The position numbers and the translations under genes were made by a program. A stretch of 64,000 nt of DNA from Taiwanofungus camphoratus. Its lineage: Eukaryota; Basidiomycota; Agaricomycetes; Polyporales; Taiwanofungaceae. Below, piece after piece: positions 23,173-33,667 of the stretch. The DNA lies in NCBI GenBank assembly GCA_003999685.1, contig CP021223.1, positions 682,001-746,000 of the forward strand, read 5' to 3'. The first letter of the stretch is position 1, and each line of letters begins with the position of its first letter. The notes under the pieces were generated by a model that was given only the letters and a program-made list of their open reading frames with translations, ran no database searches and was not told the origin of the DNA.

Positions 23173-26052
23173 TTACAACAACTTGGCGGCATCCATGACT
23201 AGACGCTCGAACATGATCACCCCACCGCTTAAGACATGCGTGACATAGTACTTTGCTTTATCCCAGAGGCCTCCCCATATATCTTTCTCGTCAGCTAACT
23301 TCACCTTCAGGTAAGCAGCAGCGAGCACCGTAGCCCAGACTATCTCTGCTTGGGGACTCGACCTGATGGAAGACGGAATGGAATTTTTTAGCTTCTGCAG
23401 CGAGACGTTGCTGGCAGATAGGAGCGAGCACAGTGCTGCATCCAGCTGGAACGAGCCGTCGAACGACTGCAGCCTCGCTACCGCAGTGACGGGGTCGTCC
23501 GCTGAAACGAGCAAGGCGCGCTCCGTCTTGCGCGGGGGTTGAGCAGCAGAAGCGGATGGTGCCGCCACATTCTGGCGAAGAATAGGGATTGCCATAGCAC
23601 GCAAGCCGGCAAACTGGCTCGGTTGGGCTGCATCAAAAAGTAGCTCGTCAATTAGAGATAAAAAGCAGACGAAATAATGCAGCCTACGCTTGTAAGCATG
23701 TTGAAACGAAGCTGCAGTGAGCGCTCCACCTCGAAGATGATGGCCGTCGTCGCCAAAGGAGTCCTTATCACTGCTAGGGGTATCGCTACTCTTGTCTACG
23801 GCGATGAACGATGCATACTTGCTTGCCAGCTGGTACTTTTCGCTGAGATGCACTATAGCAGCTTTTGCAATCTGATCATGCAAGTCCTTGTCATTTTCAT
23901 CGTCGACGCCCTGAGATGTGATGTTCCCATCCTCAAGCTCTTGTATGAGTCGATGCGCTGCCAAGGTATGAATAAGGGGAGGGGTCCTCGGCTTGAGCAT
24001 TGTTTTCTGGACCGGGACTGGGAGCGGCCCCAATGCCTGGCCACTGGGTGTTTTCCCAGACAGGGTAACTGTGTTCGGTACATAAACAGTATCAGATAAT
24101 ATAGCTGACACCAGGAAACGGTTGCCCGGATAGAGATTCGGGACATTGGATGGAGCCTGTTGAATAGAAGGTGGCGGGCCAAGAGTGAATTGGAATCCAG
24201 TGTCCTTGGCCGGGGCAAGTGGGTCAAAGTCAGCATCGAAAAGACTGATGGGACCTTGTATATTCGCTACTTGTTGGCTCTCGTCCTTCACCTCATTTGC
24301 AGACGACTTCTTGGTAGCAGTATAACCCCAGTCGATCCGTAAGTCTCCCATACTTCCGAGAGGGGGGACGCGACTAGCGGCGAGCAGTCTGCTGCACTTT
24401 CCAGCTATGTCCTCGCTTTGCGTCGTCATGAGACAAATTCCGTTTCCAGCTCTTGCAACACCCTCACACAACGCCGTGGATGCAGCGTCTCCGACGCCAA
24501 GGGTGAAAAAACGGACGTATCGTCCTGAGGAAGGATCTCCTGAAGAGGAAACAGCCGTGCGGACGGAGGATATGATAGCGTCCGTGTTCCAGACCTTCGA
24601 AGAGAGGTCAAGCCAAGTGAAGACATGAGAAGAAACGAGAACAAAGTACCTCCCCGTCTGTCAAGACAAAGAAAGACGTTGGCAACGTCTTGACCCGCGA
24701 GTTGATCGCACCATTCAAGGCGGCGCCGATCTCTGTACCCCCCATATTGGCGGTCATGGAATCTACGTGACTCGTCTACACAAGGAAGCGTATATCATCA
24801 GAGAAACGACGGTGAGAAAAAGCTTAATCAACGGACAGCAGTAGCAAGGGAAGTTCTTGTGTATTTCTGACTTGAAGACCAGAGTGACGAATGACCGGAT
24901 CCGAAGCTGATGATATTGAAATAAGTATCGTTGGCTGGAAGACTCTTCAGAAGTACGATTAAGGCCTTTTTGGCATAATCAATCCTGTAGGTTGTATCCA
25001 TACTTCCGCTTCGGTCAATGAGGAAGACATATTCTTGAGAGGGAATAGGTGGCAATCCGAAATGTGGTACCAGAGTCAGGGATATTGCCACAGAATTCTT
25101 CGCAGGTAGTACTTCCGCCACGCAACGCGGAGCATCGAGGCTGGTTGCTATAATAGACAGAATAAATTCCTTATCGAGGAATGCTGGGTATGCTGGGTCT
25201 AACGTTACAGTCGATGAATACATTGTGGAGCCTTTCTGTGTGGGGGCGACCTTAATGAAGTGGGAAGGAGAGGCGATGTCCTTAATTTGTGAGTTCATCT
25301 GGACATCGGCGGTGATATTGAATGTGGCAGATGTACTAGAGGATGATGGCGAGTTCGTCTGAGAAGGTGGAGTGCCATATCTATCTGCAATATATGTTGG
25401 GAGCGAGAAACGGACTTCGTTGAGTAGCTCATCGTCAGAGAGCTCCGTAACATACTGGGCAATAGAACTTGAGCTGCAGGACAATGCAATATATGGGGTG
25501 GGTGACTTACAGTAATATAGACCTTCACGTCTTGTTCTGGGGGAATAGCTCCGATGGATATCACAAAGACTATGATACAAGTAAACTTGCAACATATAGA
25601 AGTGAACAAATGACAATTACAAACCATCTGAAGACGCCTCTGTGAGAAATCCGGCCCACTTATTCTGAGAAATAGCGGTATCGAAGTCCTTCTTGGCCTT
25701 GGATGTCTCTTTGACTACTCCACTGACCGCACTCCCATCCTCGGCTTGCATCTCAAAAGCACAAACCGCAGCATTCGCAGGAATAGGGAAAATATACTGG
25801 GCTGCGGTAGTGTCCTTACTAGCTTTGTTGGCATTGTGATAGGTCTGCGTCAGAACGACACGAGCCGATACTGAGGTAAGTTACAATTGGAGTACGTCAA
25901 CGCGAGCATGGAGACAAAATTCAGTACGGATTCTTACCATCTACGATATACGCTTCGACAGAAACAGACTTGAGAGGAAGATATACTGCCTGATTAGAAT
26001 GATAAGCGACAAGGCCAAAGGCCTTCGAGTTAGCTGCATTGCCGGCGCCCAT
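23173..26052 (-). CDS. VIT and von Willebrand A domain protein
   Basis: A fungal relative of the inter-alpha-trypsin-inhibitor heavy chain / PARP4-type layout: VIT domain followed by a vWA domain. From ATG 26052 (MGAGNAANSKAFGLVAYHSN) the VIT part runs through VYLPLKSVSVEAYIVD, YIFPIPANAAVCAFEMQAED, GVVKETSKAKKDFDTAISQN and FVISIGAIPPEQDVKVYIT; YVTELSDDELLNEVRFSLPT ends that fold. The vWA domain opens PSQEYVFLIDRSGSMDTTYR: DRSGS is the MIDAS DxSxS metal site. It continues with SLPANDTYFNIISFGS, the MIDAS Thr region TANMGGTEIGAAL, and FFVLTDGE. Further exons carry RYVRFFTLGVGDAASTALCE and an alpha-helical C-terminal half (23173-24350) ending VMDAAKLL. No signal peptide is seen, so it is probably cytosolic. 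Several introns; its ligand is unknown. Confidence 0.8.
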
Positions 26053-27408
26053 GTTTTAAAAGTCAGAAAAATGTAACAACCTGGAGCGGTACGAGACTTG
26101 CTCACCGAACAAACGACTCTTTATAGTGTCGGTTCAGAAGGTCTGTCATTGTCAGCGCAGCGCTATTGAAGCTGGCCCCGGGCCTAGGACCTCTCGGGCA
26201 ATTGGCTGTTCGCTCTCATCAGGCCGTGAGCGTCTATCACTTCCCTGACCAGAAGTCACGACACCGTGTTGCGATCAAGATTCGTGCTATCCTCCTTCGA
26301 GCCTTTCTCATGTCACAAGCTCGCCGATTGCAAACCTCCGGGTGTGAGGGCACCTGTGCTTCCCTTCAGCCATGTACGCTTCCCTGTCGTCGCCCATTGT
26401 TGGGTCCACCCGTACCTAAGTTGACGATTTACACCTCTTGGGACATCTAACAAACACGGTCGCCATTGAATGTTTTTCGTGGGCCGCAGTTCGCTCACTT
26501 ATCCCTCTTGAAGTCTTAGTACTCGTTTCTGTTTCGCGTCGAACGCTTTATCCAGGCATATTGAAAGCCTCAGCTGATCTACATACAGCCTTCTATACGC
26601 GCTTCAGCGGACATGAGGTACGTATGGATCCATGTGTTCCTAGACTTCGACATCGGATAGTTATACGACTTCTTACGCTTTCCAAGTCCTCTCCTGGGGC
26701 CATTGTGCACCGCTTGGGCTCGGCGCGCAGATTCCCCGTGAAGCTGTGCAAGACTCCGTTGCATCTTCAATCATGATATTCATAGATTACCTTTGCACAG
26801 CTTGGATGTGACGCATCTATACACGCTACCGTATCTTCGTCGATGTTAACCGAAACCAGACATAGAGGGCGGTCCTCACTGAGACTCGCCTGTAAATGAT
26901 TCCGGCCCGCAATATACGCTTACCCACTCGAGCCGATTCATCAATCACTTGAAGTAGAAAGATGAAGCTACAGAAACAGGATCAAGGTCAAATTCCCCCT
27001 TGACATTGGTAGCAATTAGCTCCGTTCGGCATTATATTTGTGAGCCAGATGTTCCTCGAAGGACAGCCCTGGACCTCGAGTAGGAACATTCAGATGGTCG
27101 AGGTAGCAAGAGGGGCCCGAAAACGATATCGCATGCTGAAATTTGATTGATCACCGTAGCAATCCGTGTACCCATGTATGTATAGGCTTGTTGCGCGGCG
27201 TGAATGTGACAAGTTCAGCAACTAACAGATAGTGGGGATGGAGATTAATGAGTCCTCCGGAGCTTGGACATGGCCGAAAGGCTGTTAGCACACAGGCATA
27301 ATCACTGTGAAATAAATATGAATGGGGGATAATACGGGGCAGTCAAATTATACAGATGTGCTAATGCTATGATTCTACGACGTACTCTCTACTGTTCCTG
27401 GTTTAAAC
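26053..27408. other. Intergenic, no gene recognised
   Basis: 1.36 kb between the VIT-vWA start and the PAM16 stop. Short frames at 26166-26450 and 26438-26776 (+) have no recognisable features. The 26930-27350 part is AT-rich. Confidence 0.4.
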
Positions 27409-28061
27409 CTATGGCTGCGACCCTGACGATGGTGGAGGCGGTTGAGGGGGTGACGTTGGTGATGGCTCTTCTTTCGCCTTCATTTCTGCCTCTATCCGTT
27501 CCCGCGCACGAACCACTTTTGACTGGAGATAATGGGAGTAGGCAGGCGGAGGTGGAGCTCTTGTGCCACCAGGTGGTTTTGGCGGGGCGGGTGGCGGGGA
27601 ATTCGCTTTGAAGAGGTACTCATAATGCTGTAGCACGCAGTGACAACGTCAGCACTGCGGGACTTAAGTGAGATAAGAAAAATACAGGGCTCGCCTGGAG
27701 TATGTTTTCCGTTTGGTCACCTTTCTTGACGTTGAGAATTAGTCGTGCCTCGTCAAGTGTCATCCGATGCTCCCGGGTCAGCTTATCCGTTATGGATCCC
27801 GAGATAGCATTGCCAACGCCTGCGACATCACTGCCTATTGCGCCCTGTGGCCTGTGCTTTGCGTCTGCAACAAAAGTCAGAGTAATGAGGACGGCAAAAA
27901 GGAGGGACGTACTTTGTACCGCTTGTCTGCCCGCTGCAAAGAATGCTTTCCCAAGGATCTGTGCGCCTGCAATCGCGATTTGCACGATGACTTTTGGGGA
28001 GGACTAGACATGAAGGATCAATTCAGAAGTCTTTATGCTCGACTGGAATAACACAGACCAT
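27409..28061 (-). CDS. PAM16: Pam16/Tim16, import-motor J-like subunit
   Basis: Pam16 is the J-like partner of Pam14/Tim14 at the matrix face of the TIM23 translocase and controls mtHsp70. The protein reads SSPKVIVQIAIAGAQILGKA, FFAAGRQAVQ, an intron, then KHRPQGAIGSDVAGVGNA, the degenerate J domain KLTREHRMTLDEARLILNVK and, after another intron, HYEYLFKANS and YLQSKVVRARERIEAEMK with a Pro-rich tail ending SGSQP. The J-like domain correctly lacks an HPD motif. The only suitable start I see is the ATG at 28059-28061, followed directly by a 55-nt intron (28004-28058, GTCTGT...TCTAG); splicing gives MSSPKVIVQ, which matches the family N-terminus. It is divergent from RPA43 with 197 bp between starts. 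Confidence 0.88.
28004..28058 (-). other. 55-nt intron directly after the PAM16 start codon
   Basis: Donor GTCTGT immediately follows ATG (28059-28061) and acceptor TCTAG ends at 28004; the next exon is in frame with the conserved SPKVIVQIAIAGAQ block. Without this intron no ATG would be in frame with that block. Confidence 0.65.
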
Positions 28062-28258
28062 CAGTACAGACCAACACCCGTCTGAGGACAAATCGAGAAT
28101 ACGAAAGTGACGGTCTTCACTTCGCGGCTTCCGCACAGACGCGCCGGTCCCGGCACGTGGCATCTGTCTCTTCCAAAATTTCCTGTGTCATTGCGCGTAA
28201 ACTGGACTTATAGTCATACACACTCAACTGTCGAGTGGTGGGATAGCTTATTATTTTC

Positions 28259-29579
28259 ATGTCCTTACACCAAGCACATCAGAAAGCCAAAAAGCGCAAG
28301 CATGCCGTTGCTGAGATCGGCCTGGAGACGGAGCCCTCCACCAAGAGAGCCAGAAAGGACGGAAAGGTAAAGACGAAGGATAGGACAGGAAAACAGGACA
28401 AGGGGAAAGCGCGTGCAGGTGCAGGTGAAAGCGAGTTTCGAGTTGTTCAAGCATCTATGGTCATTTCTATACCACCCGTCTTCGCAAATAACTTGCGCGC
28501 GGGCGTAGAGGACATGTTAGACTCGCTGGTCATGAGGTATGCTACGATCCTTTCGTGATGCGACCGTGCCAAACTGAATTGGAAGGTCGGAAATTGCGCT
28601 AGGTATATACCAGCGCTGCAAGGGGTCGTCCTCACACATGGCAATCTGCAGTTTATTGATTCTACGGCCACTATAAAAGCGGACTGTCCGTTCGCAAATT
28701 GTCGCATTGGGTTTGATGCGACGGTATGGAGTCCCCAGGTGGGCATGAAACTCGGTAGATGTTCCTTCCACTACTCGTAGTGCCTAGCTCATTCGACATG
28801 TGCGTTACAGTGGGTAAAGTCAATCTCTGTTCACCCGATCACATAGCATTGCTTGTACATCGCACTTTCAATGTTTCAATACCTCGGCATCATATACCCA
28901 CAGACCAATGGGAATTCGAGTATGGACCTGCTGAGAATGATCCAGAGTTCGGTCCAGGCGCTGCTGAGGAGATAGTCACCAAAGAGAATCATGTAGAGGG
29001 GATGGAAGGAACTGGCCGGTGGGTGCACAAAGTGACTGCTGCCGAGCTAGGAGGAGATGATGGATACCTTGAGTTCACCATTGTGGGGTACGTATCGTTG
29101 TATACATAGAGACATTCCGGATATTTACTCTAATGCTAACCACTGAATCTCACTTGTACAGACTGACCATTGCAAACCAGATGCTGTCACTGGTCGGGTC
29201 CGTTCAGCTAGACCCATTCGCACCAGAGCATGTACCGGAGCACACAACTGCCGTCAGTACAAATTCGCAGAATGTCGGAACATCTGCAAGACCATTTTCG
29301 CAAACTGGGGGGACACTCGTCGAGGACGCGCCAGACGCTGAGATGGATGACGAAGGTGATAGTTTAGAAGATACGTTCGATAGGCTCGGACGCCTTGGTG
29401 ACGAGGCCGTTGCACTGGAGGCTGAGCGCCGCGCGCAGGAAATGGAGGCGGCGAAGAAGGAACGTAAGCGCGACAGGAAGGAAGCGAGATTGCGCGGTGT
29501 CCATGACGGAGCGGATGCGAGCAAAGGGGGACATGTTCCTGCAGGAGAAAAGAAAGTGAAAAAAAGGAAAAAGGGTTAG
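28259..29579 (+). CDS. RPA43: RNA polymerase I subunit Rpa43
   Basis: Rpa43 is the Rpb7-like stalk subunit of RNA polymerase I and contacts the initiation factor Rrn3. ATG 28259 opens a basic tail (MSLHQAHQKAKKRKHAVAEI), then ESEFRVVQASMVISIPPVFA and AGVEDMLDSLVMR close exon 1. After an intron, YIPALQGVVLTHGNLQFIDS and FDATVWSPQVGMKL form the rest of the N-terminal stalk domain. A second intron leads to VGKVNLCSPDHIALLVHRTF and NVSIPRHHIPTDQWEFEYGP, the S1-like part that is typical of A43. Next come an acidic loop, WVHKVTAAELGGDDGYLEFT and LTIANQMLSLVGSVQLDPFA. The C-terminus is a charged, lysine-rich tail (VKKRKKG) with nuclear-localisation character; stop at 29577-29579. All expected blocks are present. 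It shares a short divergent promoter with PAM16. Confidence 0.88.
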
Positions 29580-29770
29580 TGCTGTATGCTACTCTTTCCC
29601 AGAGGGTCTATGTGCTGTTATACACCCTACATCATATATTAATTGAAAGAATACAGCCACTTTCGCTTGAATATGCGTGCGTGAACACTGGGTTCATGAG
29701 GGCTAGTACTTAACCACGTCTAAGATGTGTGAGAGCGAAAAGCCACAAAAAGTGACAGAAAACACGTAAC

Positions 29771-29880
29771 AGGCGCTACCAGGGCTCGAACCTGGGTTTT
29801 GGGAAGACAATACCTCAAGTCCCTCCAGCAAAGTCGGACAAAGTCAGAATCCCAAGTGATAACCACTACACTATAGCGCC
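29771..29880 (-). tRNA. tRNA-Gln (anticodon CTG) with 38-nt intron
   Basis: Read on the minus strand from 29880: acceptor GGCGCTA pairs with TAGCGCC (29772-29778), discriminator T at 29771. A D arm GTGTAGTGGTTATCAC, anticodon stem TGGGA/TCCCA, loop TTCTGA with anticodon CTG at 29845-29847, and T arm CCAGG-TTCGAGC-CCTGG follow. The intron occupies 29806-29843, directly 3' of the purine at position 37, the canonical site. The B box GGTTCGAGCCC is intact. Confidence 0.88.
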
Positions 29881-30492
29881 CACAGTGGTTGGGTCTTCAC
29901 TCAAACAATTCTTCTGAGTGATGTAGGCGTCACGCAGGTGAGCGCAGATAGTTGCCATATAAGGTAGGTATTCTGCAGGTACGGAGCTTCATTGCGGCAC
30001 TGTACTGGTATGGTGACTCCGTGATCAGAAAAATTGTCAAACACTAGACCCTCCACCGGAACATCCTTGAGCATCTCACTATGAAAATAATTAAAAATGT
30101 AAGTATATGGCCATGTAGCCAGGATCCATGACCACAAAATGACACTGCTCCGAGAGCAATCCGTTCAGTCGTTGTGGAGCTGAAACAGAGGAAATCTTCA
30201 AACACTGGTCAAATGATAGTATAGCGGCGTCAGCGCGAGCAAGATCTCTGCAGCTGGAGCCCGAGATGAACAGAAGATTACTACTGTACGGAAACTCCAA
30301 ACAGTCCGAACACAACAAATCGCTCATCAAGACACTAACAATTCGTATCGATAACACAAATATAACAGGATAATTATAATTTGTACGCGAATGCGGACCA
30401 AAGCTTACAGAACAAACGAACCTAGACCCTGGAAACACGCAAAAGAAATGAGTCGAGCGTGAGCGTGGCAAGAAACCCAATATCGAGGACGA
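29881..30492. other. Intergenic, bZIP 3' UTR side
   Basis: About 600 AT-rich bases with no recognisable gene; part must be the bZIP 3' UTR and tRNA 5' flank. Confidence 0.4.
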
Positions 30493-31482
30493 TTATTCCT
30501 TCTGGTCTTCTTTTTCTGTGGCCACACCACCTGCCTCAACTGGATCCGCGGTACCGTCTTTCTTATCATCAATGTGGTGCTGCTCTTGCAACGAGTTCGT
30601 GTGCGGCTGGACACCATTCGCGTTCCCATTCGTATTCGCGTTTTGACCGTTCATTGCCTGCGCCTGGGCGAGCGCAGCGCGCAACGCAGCATTCTCAATG
30701 CGGAGTTGGTCCACGAGGGCACGACACTCCTCCCAGCGGCGATTGGCCTCATCGGCGGAGGCGAGTGCGGCGTCGAGCAGCTGTGAGCGTGACTCGAGTG
30801 ACTTGACATGCCTACAAGACACAGAGTCATGGCCATCAACACTCAATAGGGCAACAAAGCATGCGCACTGGTCTCGCCGCTCGCGGAACGCACGCTGCGC
30901 CTTCCTATTCTGCTCGGCACGTTTGCTCTGGCTGAGTGTGCGGCCGGCCGATCCAGGGGCCTGTGGCTGCTGGCCATCGGGAGCCTGCGGTGGCGGCGGG
31001 CCCTGTGGATGTGGTAGGGGAGGAGGCATGCCGCCGGGAGTGTAGTCCGTCGGCGCGTACTGATACCCATGTGGTAGTGGTGGGCCGCCGAGGTGCGGGG
31101 GCGGTGGGGGCCCTGGATGGACGAGCGTGTGTGGTGGAGGAAGTGTGTGTTGCATCCCGGGAGGTGGGTGCTGATGCATGCCTGGTGGAGGGCCCGCTCC
31201 AGGAGGAGGGGGTGGGGGAGCTTGATTGGGCTCAGGGTTGGCGGAGGGGGGCGTCTTGCGCTTGCGAGAGCGGGAGGGCTGCTGGGTCACTGGCGGGGGA
31301 TCGTCACGAAGACGAAGGGTAGAGAACGTCCCCGGGGGTTGAGGATGAGGTGGGGGCGGATGTTGCTGGTGAATGGCATTGGGGTCGGCAGGGCTAATTG
31401 TGGCGGGTGCGGCAGTGGGCGGTGGATGGTTTGGCGGGGGACCCGCGGGAGGTTGCTGGTGATACGGGGCGTGTCCTAACAT
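30493..31482 (-). CDS. Yap/AP-1-like bZIP transcription factor, proline-rich
   Basis: A nuclear bZIP activator. From ATG 31482 (MLGHAPYHQQPPAGPPP) the first 180 residues are extremely rich in Pro, His and Gly. The basic region is SKRAEQNRKAQRAFRERRDQ, which holds the Yap-type NxxAQxxFR DNA-contact motif. A 57-nt in-frame intron (30812-30868) lies between the basic region and the zipper; splicing gives RRDQHVKSLES. The zipper runs LESRSQLLDAALASADEANR and LVDQLRIENAALRAALAQAQ. The tail is Asn/Gly-rich then acidic, ending EKEDQKE. The first in-frame ATG was chosen over an upstream TTG. It lacks a clear Yap1-type C-terminal Cys-rich domain, so an oxidative-stress role is not supported; related Agaricomycete proteins are simply bZIP factors. 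Confidence 0.85.
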   Translation of the reverse strand: MLGHAPYHQQPPAGPPPNHPPPTAAPATISPADPNAIHQQHPPPPHPQPPGTFSTLRLRDDPPPVTQQPSRSRKRKTPPSANPEPNQAPPPPPPGAGPPPGMHQHPPPGMQHTLPPPHTLVHPGPPPPPHLGGPPLPHGYQYAPTDYTPGGMPPPLPHPQGPPPPQAPDGQQPQAPGSAGRTLSQSKRAEQNRKAQRAFRERRDQCACFVALLSVDGHDSVSCRHVKSLESRSQLLDAALASADEANRRWEECRALVDQLRIENAALRAALAQAQAMNGQNANTNGNANGVQPHTNSLQEQHHIDDKKDGTADPVEAGGVATEKEDQKE

Positions 31483-33667
31483 GGTCAATCTCCAGCTGTT
31501 GAGGTGAGCGGTGTATTAGTAAGAATCATCGCGTGGCGGAGATTCATTCGTCCTTCCGGCGCTATGGCGGCTGATCCGGCAACCCCCGGAGGAGCAGACT
31601 CCGACAGCCGTGCCGCCGGCATTGCGCCACAGCCTATGCTCGCATTGAACCCGACAGCTTCGAAACGTGTTGAACACCATCGACAGAAAGCAAGGGATAG
31701 GTCAGGATATTGCCAACACGGTGAGTAACAGCCTGATTGCTCGGCCATTGTTAATGAGAAGTATAAGCCGAAGGTAGTTCTCGTGACACAGCCATTCCGG
31801 CGTCCCAGTGCCCATAGCATTTCTCGCAAGGTATGCATCGCGAAGATACTTACACTCCAATCCTTGTTGTTGTCCATATCTTCCAATTCCCAGCGAGGAA
31901 CGCCTTCGAATGCGACTATCCTGCAGCTGCGGCGCCAGATCGTGGTGGGATTCTTGCAAATCTGGGTGCAATTACCGACTTTCGCCGTCTTGGAATGGAT
32001 CGCAGTCCGCACAGTCGGAGACGCAGCAATGTCAGCCATAGTGGCTCACTGACCAGTTACAGTCCATAAGGTGTCATGGTGATTTACAAGCAGATTTCCA
32101 TTCCCGACCTCTTGTTCCTGCGATAAGGTTCAGGTGAGTGTAAGCAGGAGATCTGGCCCATTCTTGTATGTCATCATATACAGTTTACCAGTACCGGTTT
32201 TGACGTTCACGATCACCTGAGGACGTGTGAATCCCGGCAGCTGTGCGGGCCATCTTACTGTACCACCATTACAGTTTGAGGGAGATTGAGTGGGCACAAC
32301 TGTAGCTGAAGCTTGAGAGCCAGGGTGAGTGGAGTCGATCCCCGTGGCTCACGTAATATCTGTTTTTCCAGCCTGCCGGTATGTAGGCAGCTCGACATAA
32401 GTATACGTGTTACGGTGTTGCCACACGGAGACAGGTCAACAGTCCCGGGAGTTCTCCACGAGAGCTGCCAACCGTGGTTTTGCTTTGGGTCCTTCCCTGG
32501 TCACTTTGTGACGCAGCGTTTACATTGAAGCGTGCAGCTATGTTCATCTTCACCATTCCTACCGTGTGGGCACAATGGTGTGGTTCAGTAACTTGGTTTG
32601 AGCCGGTGATAAACATTTACGAGGAGGACACACCTTTCTGGCTTCTTTTGTACGTTCGCACCGTTCAACTAGCCGTACGGCATAATGCGTTTCGATGTCT
32701 TCGCTAGCTATAGGGGCATCGACCGCAGCGTCTTACCGGCGCCTCAAGGCAAACTCAAGACGTAGCTGACATATCCCTATGATCATGCCCAGATCTCAAA
32801 TTGCCAGCGCGTGACAAGCGGAGGCATTTCCGGATTTGTCTCCGGTTTGCAGTTATGCAACATAGTTGCGAGGCGCATTCGATATTCAAGTCTTGTCATA
32901 TTTTCTTGTACTAATTTCAAATGGTCTACAGGCAGACTGTCATGGTTATCGTCGATTACTGCCCTGTACAAAGCAACGGAACGTATCTGCTGGTAAAATC
33001 TTTTGTTTCCAATGGCAGGATTTTTGTCGCCTCGAGGCTGATGGTATCGGTGAACAGCAAGACCACTTTGCTGCCGCTCTTAAAAATCAGCATACTACGT
33101 GGGAAGGGAATCAATGTACCATCATCGCCACTATGCATCTCATCGGCATGTAGTGCCGTGCAAGCTGGTTAAAAGGACAAGCTGATAGGGCGCCGGACGA
33201 TCCTTCAATGTGCAAACAGGACGAGGAGATCGTGTTGAAGACAACTGAAGAAACAAATGCCGCAGCGGCATTATTTTTGATTCCACTCATAGTCATTCGC
33301 CGGTGAAGTGATCACGATCGGCTTTCATGGAACTGGACTTAGGTCGCCTATTGACCTCCTTGTTGCGCGCATCGGACGAGGTCCACACACACAGCAGGAG
33401 CAGTTCTCAGACCTCAGGACTGAGTTGCAGTGCGCCGAGTTGTTGTGGTGCCGAACAATACGAATGAATTTTTCGGAAACGTCAAATGTCAATGTATATA
33501 ATTTGTATTCGCTGTTGATGAGGGAACATAATGACCCGGCTACTTTCCATATATGGAAAGTCTTGTTCTCACGCATACACGATGCAGCGCGCCTCGAAGC
33601 AGAACGCCGGACAGTGTTTCTCACTTCCCGTCTTCATACCCCGGTGTCCTCTGCAGTGCTCTCTTAA
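31483..33667. other. Unassigned region with scattered coding-like minus-strand stretches
   Basis: About 2.2 kb between the bZIP start and the second phosphatase. Besides the candidate at 31726-32039, minus-strand stretches such as NCNGGTVRWPAQLPGFTRPQ (about 32220-32280), GDDGTLIPFPRSMLIFKSGS (about 33060-33130) and RRAVIDDNHDSL-like YRAVIDDNHDSLPVDHLKLV (about 32910-32970) have protein-like composition. They do not join into a gene I can defend, and the plus strand is also open over parts of them. It may be a decayed or unannotated gene. Confidence 0.35.
31726..32039 (-). CDS. Candidate small gene, unrecognised
   Basis: An open stretch starting MADIAASPTVRTAIHSKTAK, followed by VGNCTQICKNPTTIWRRSCR, IVAFEGVPRWELEDMDNNKD and LREMLWALGRRNGCVTRTTF. 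The even amino-acid composition suggests a real protein, but I cannot name the family. The frame stays open to 31485, next to the bZIP start codon, so the true 3' end is unclear; it could end at an intron near 31720. Confidence 0.35.

Noticed and set aside
30936-31479. Gly/Val/Arg-rich + frames
   Set aside because: Complement of the Pro-rich bZIP exon; not independent genes.
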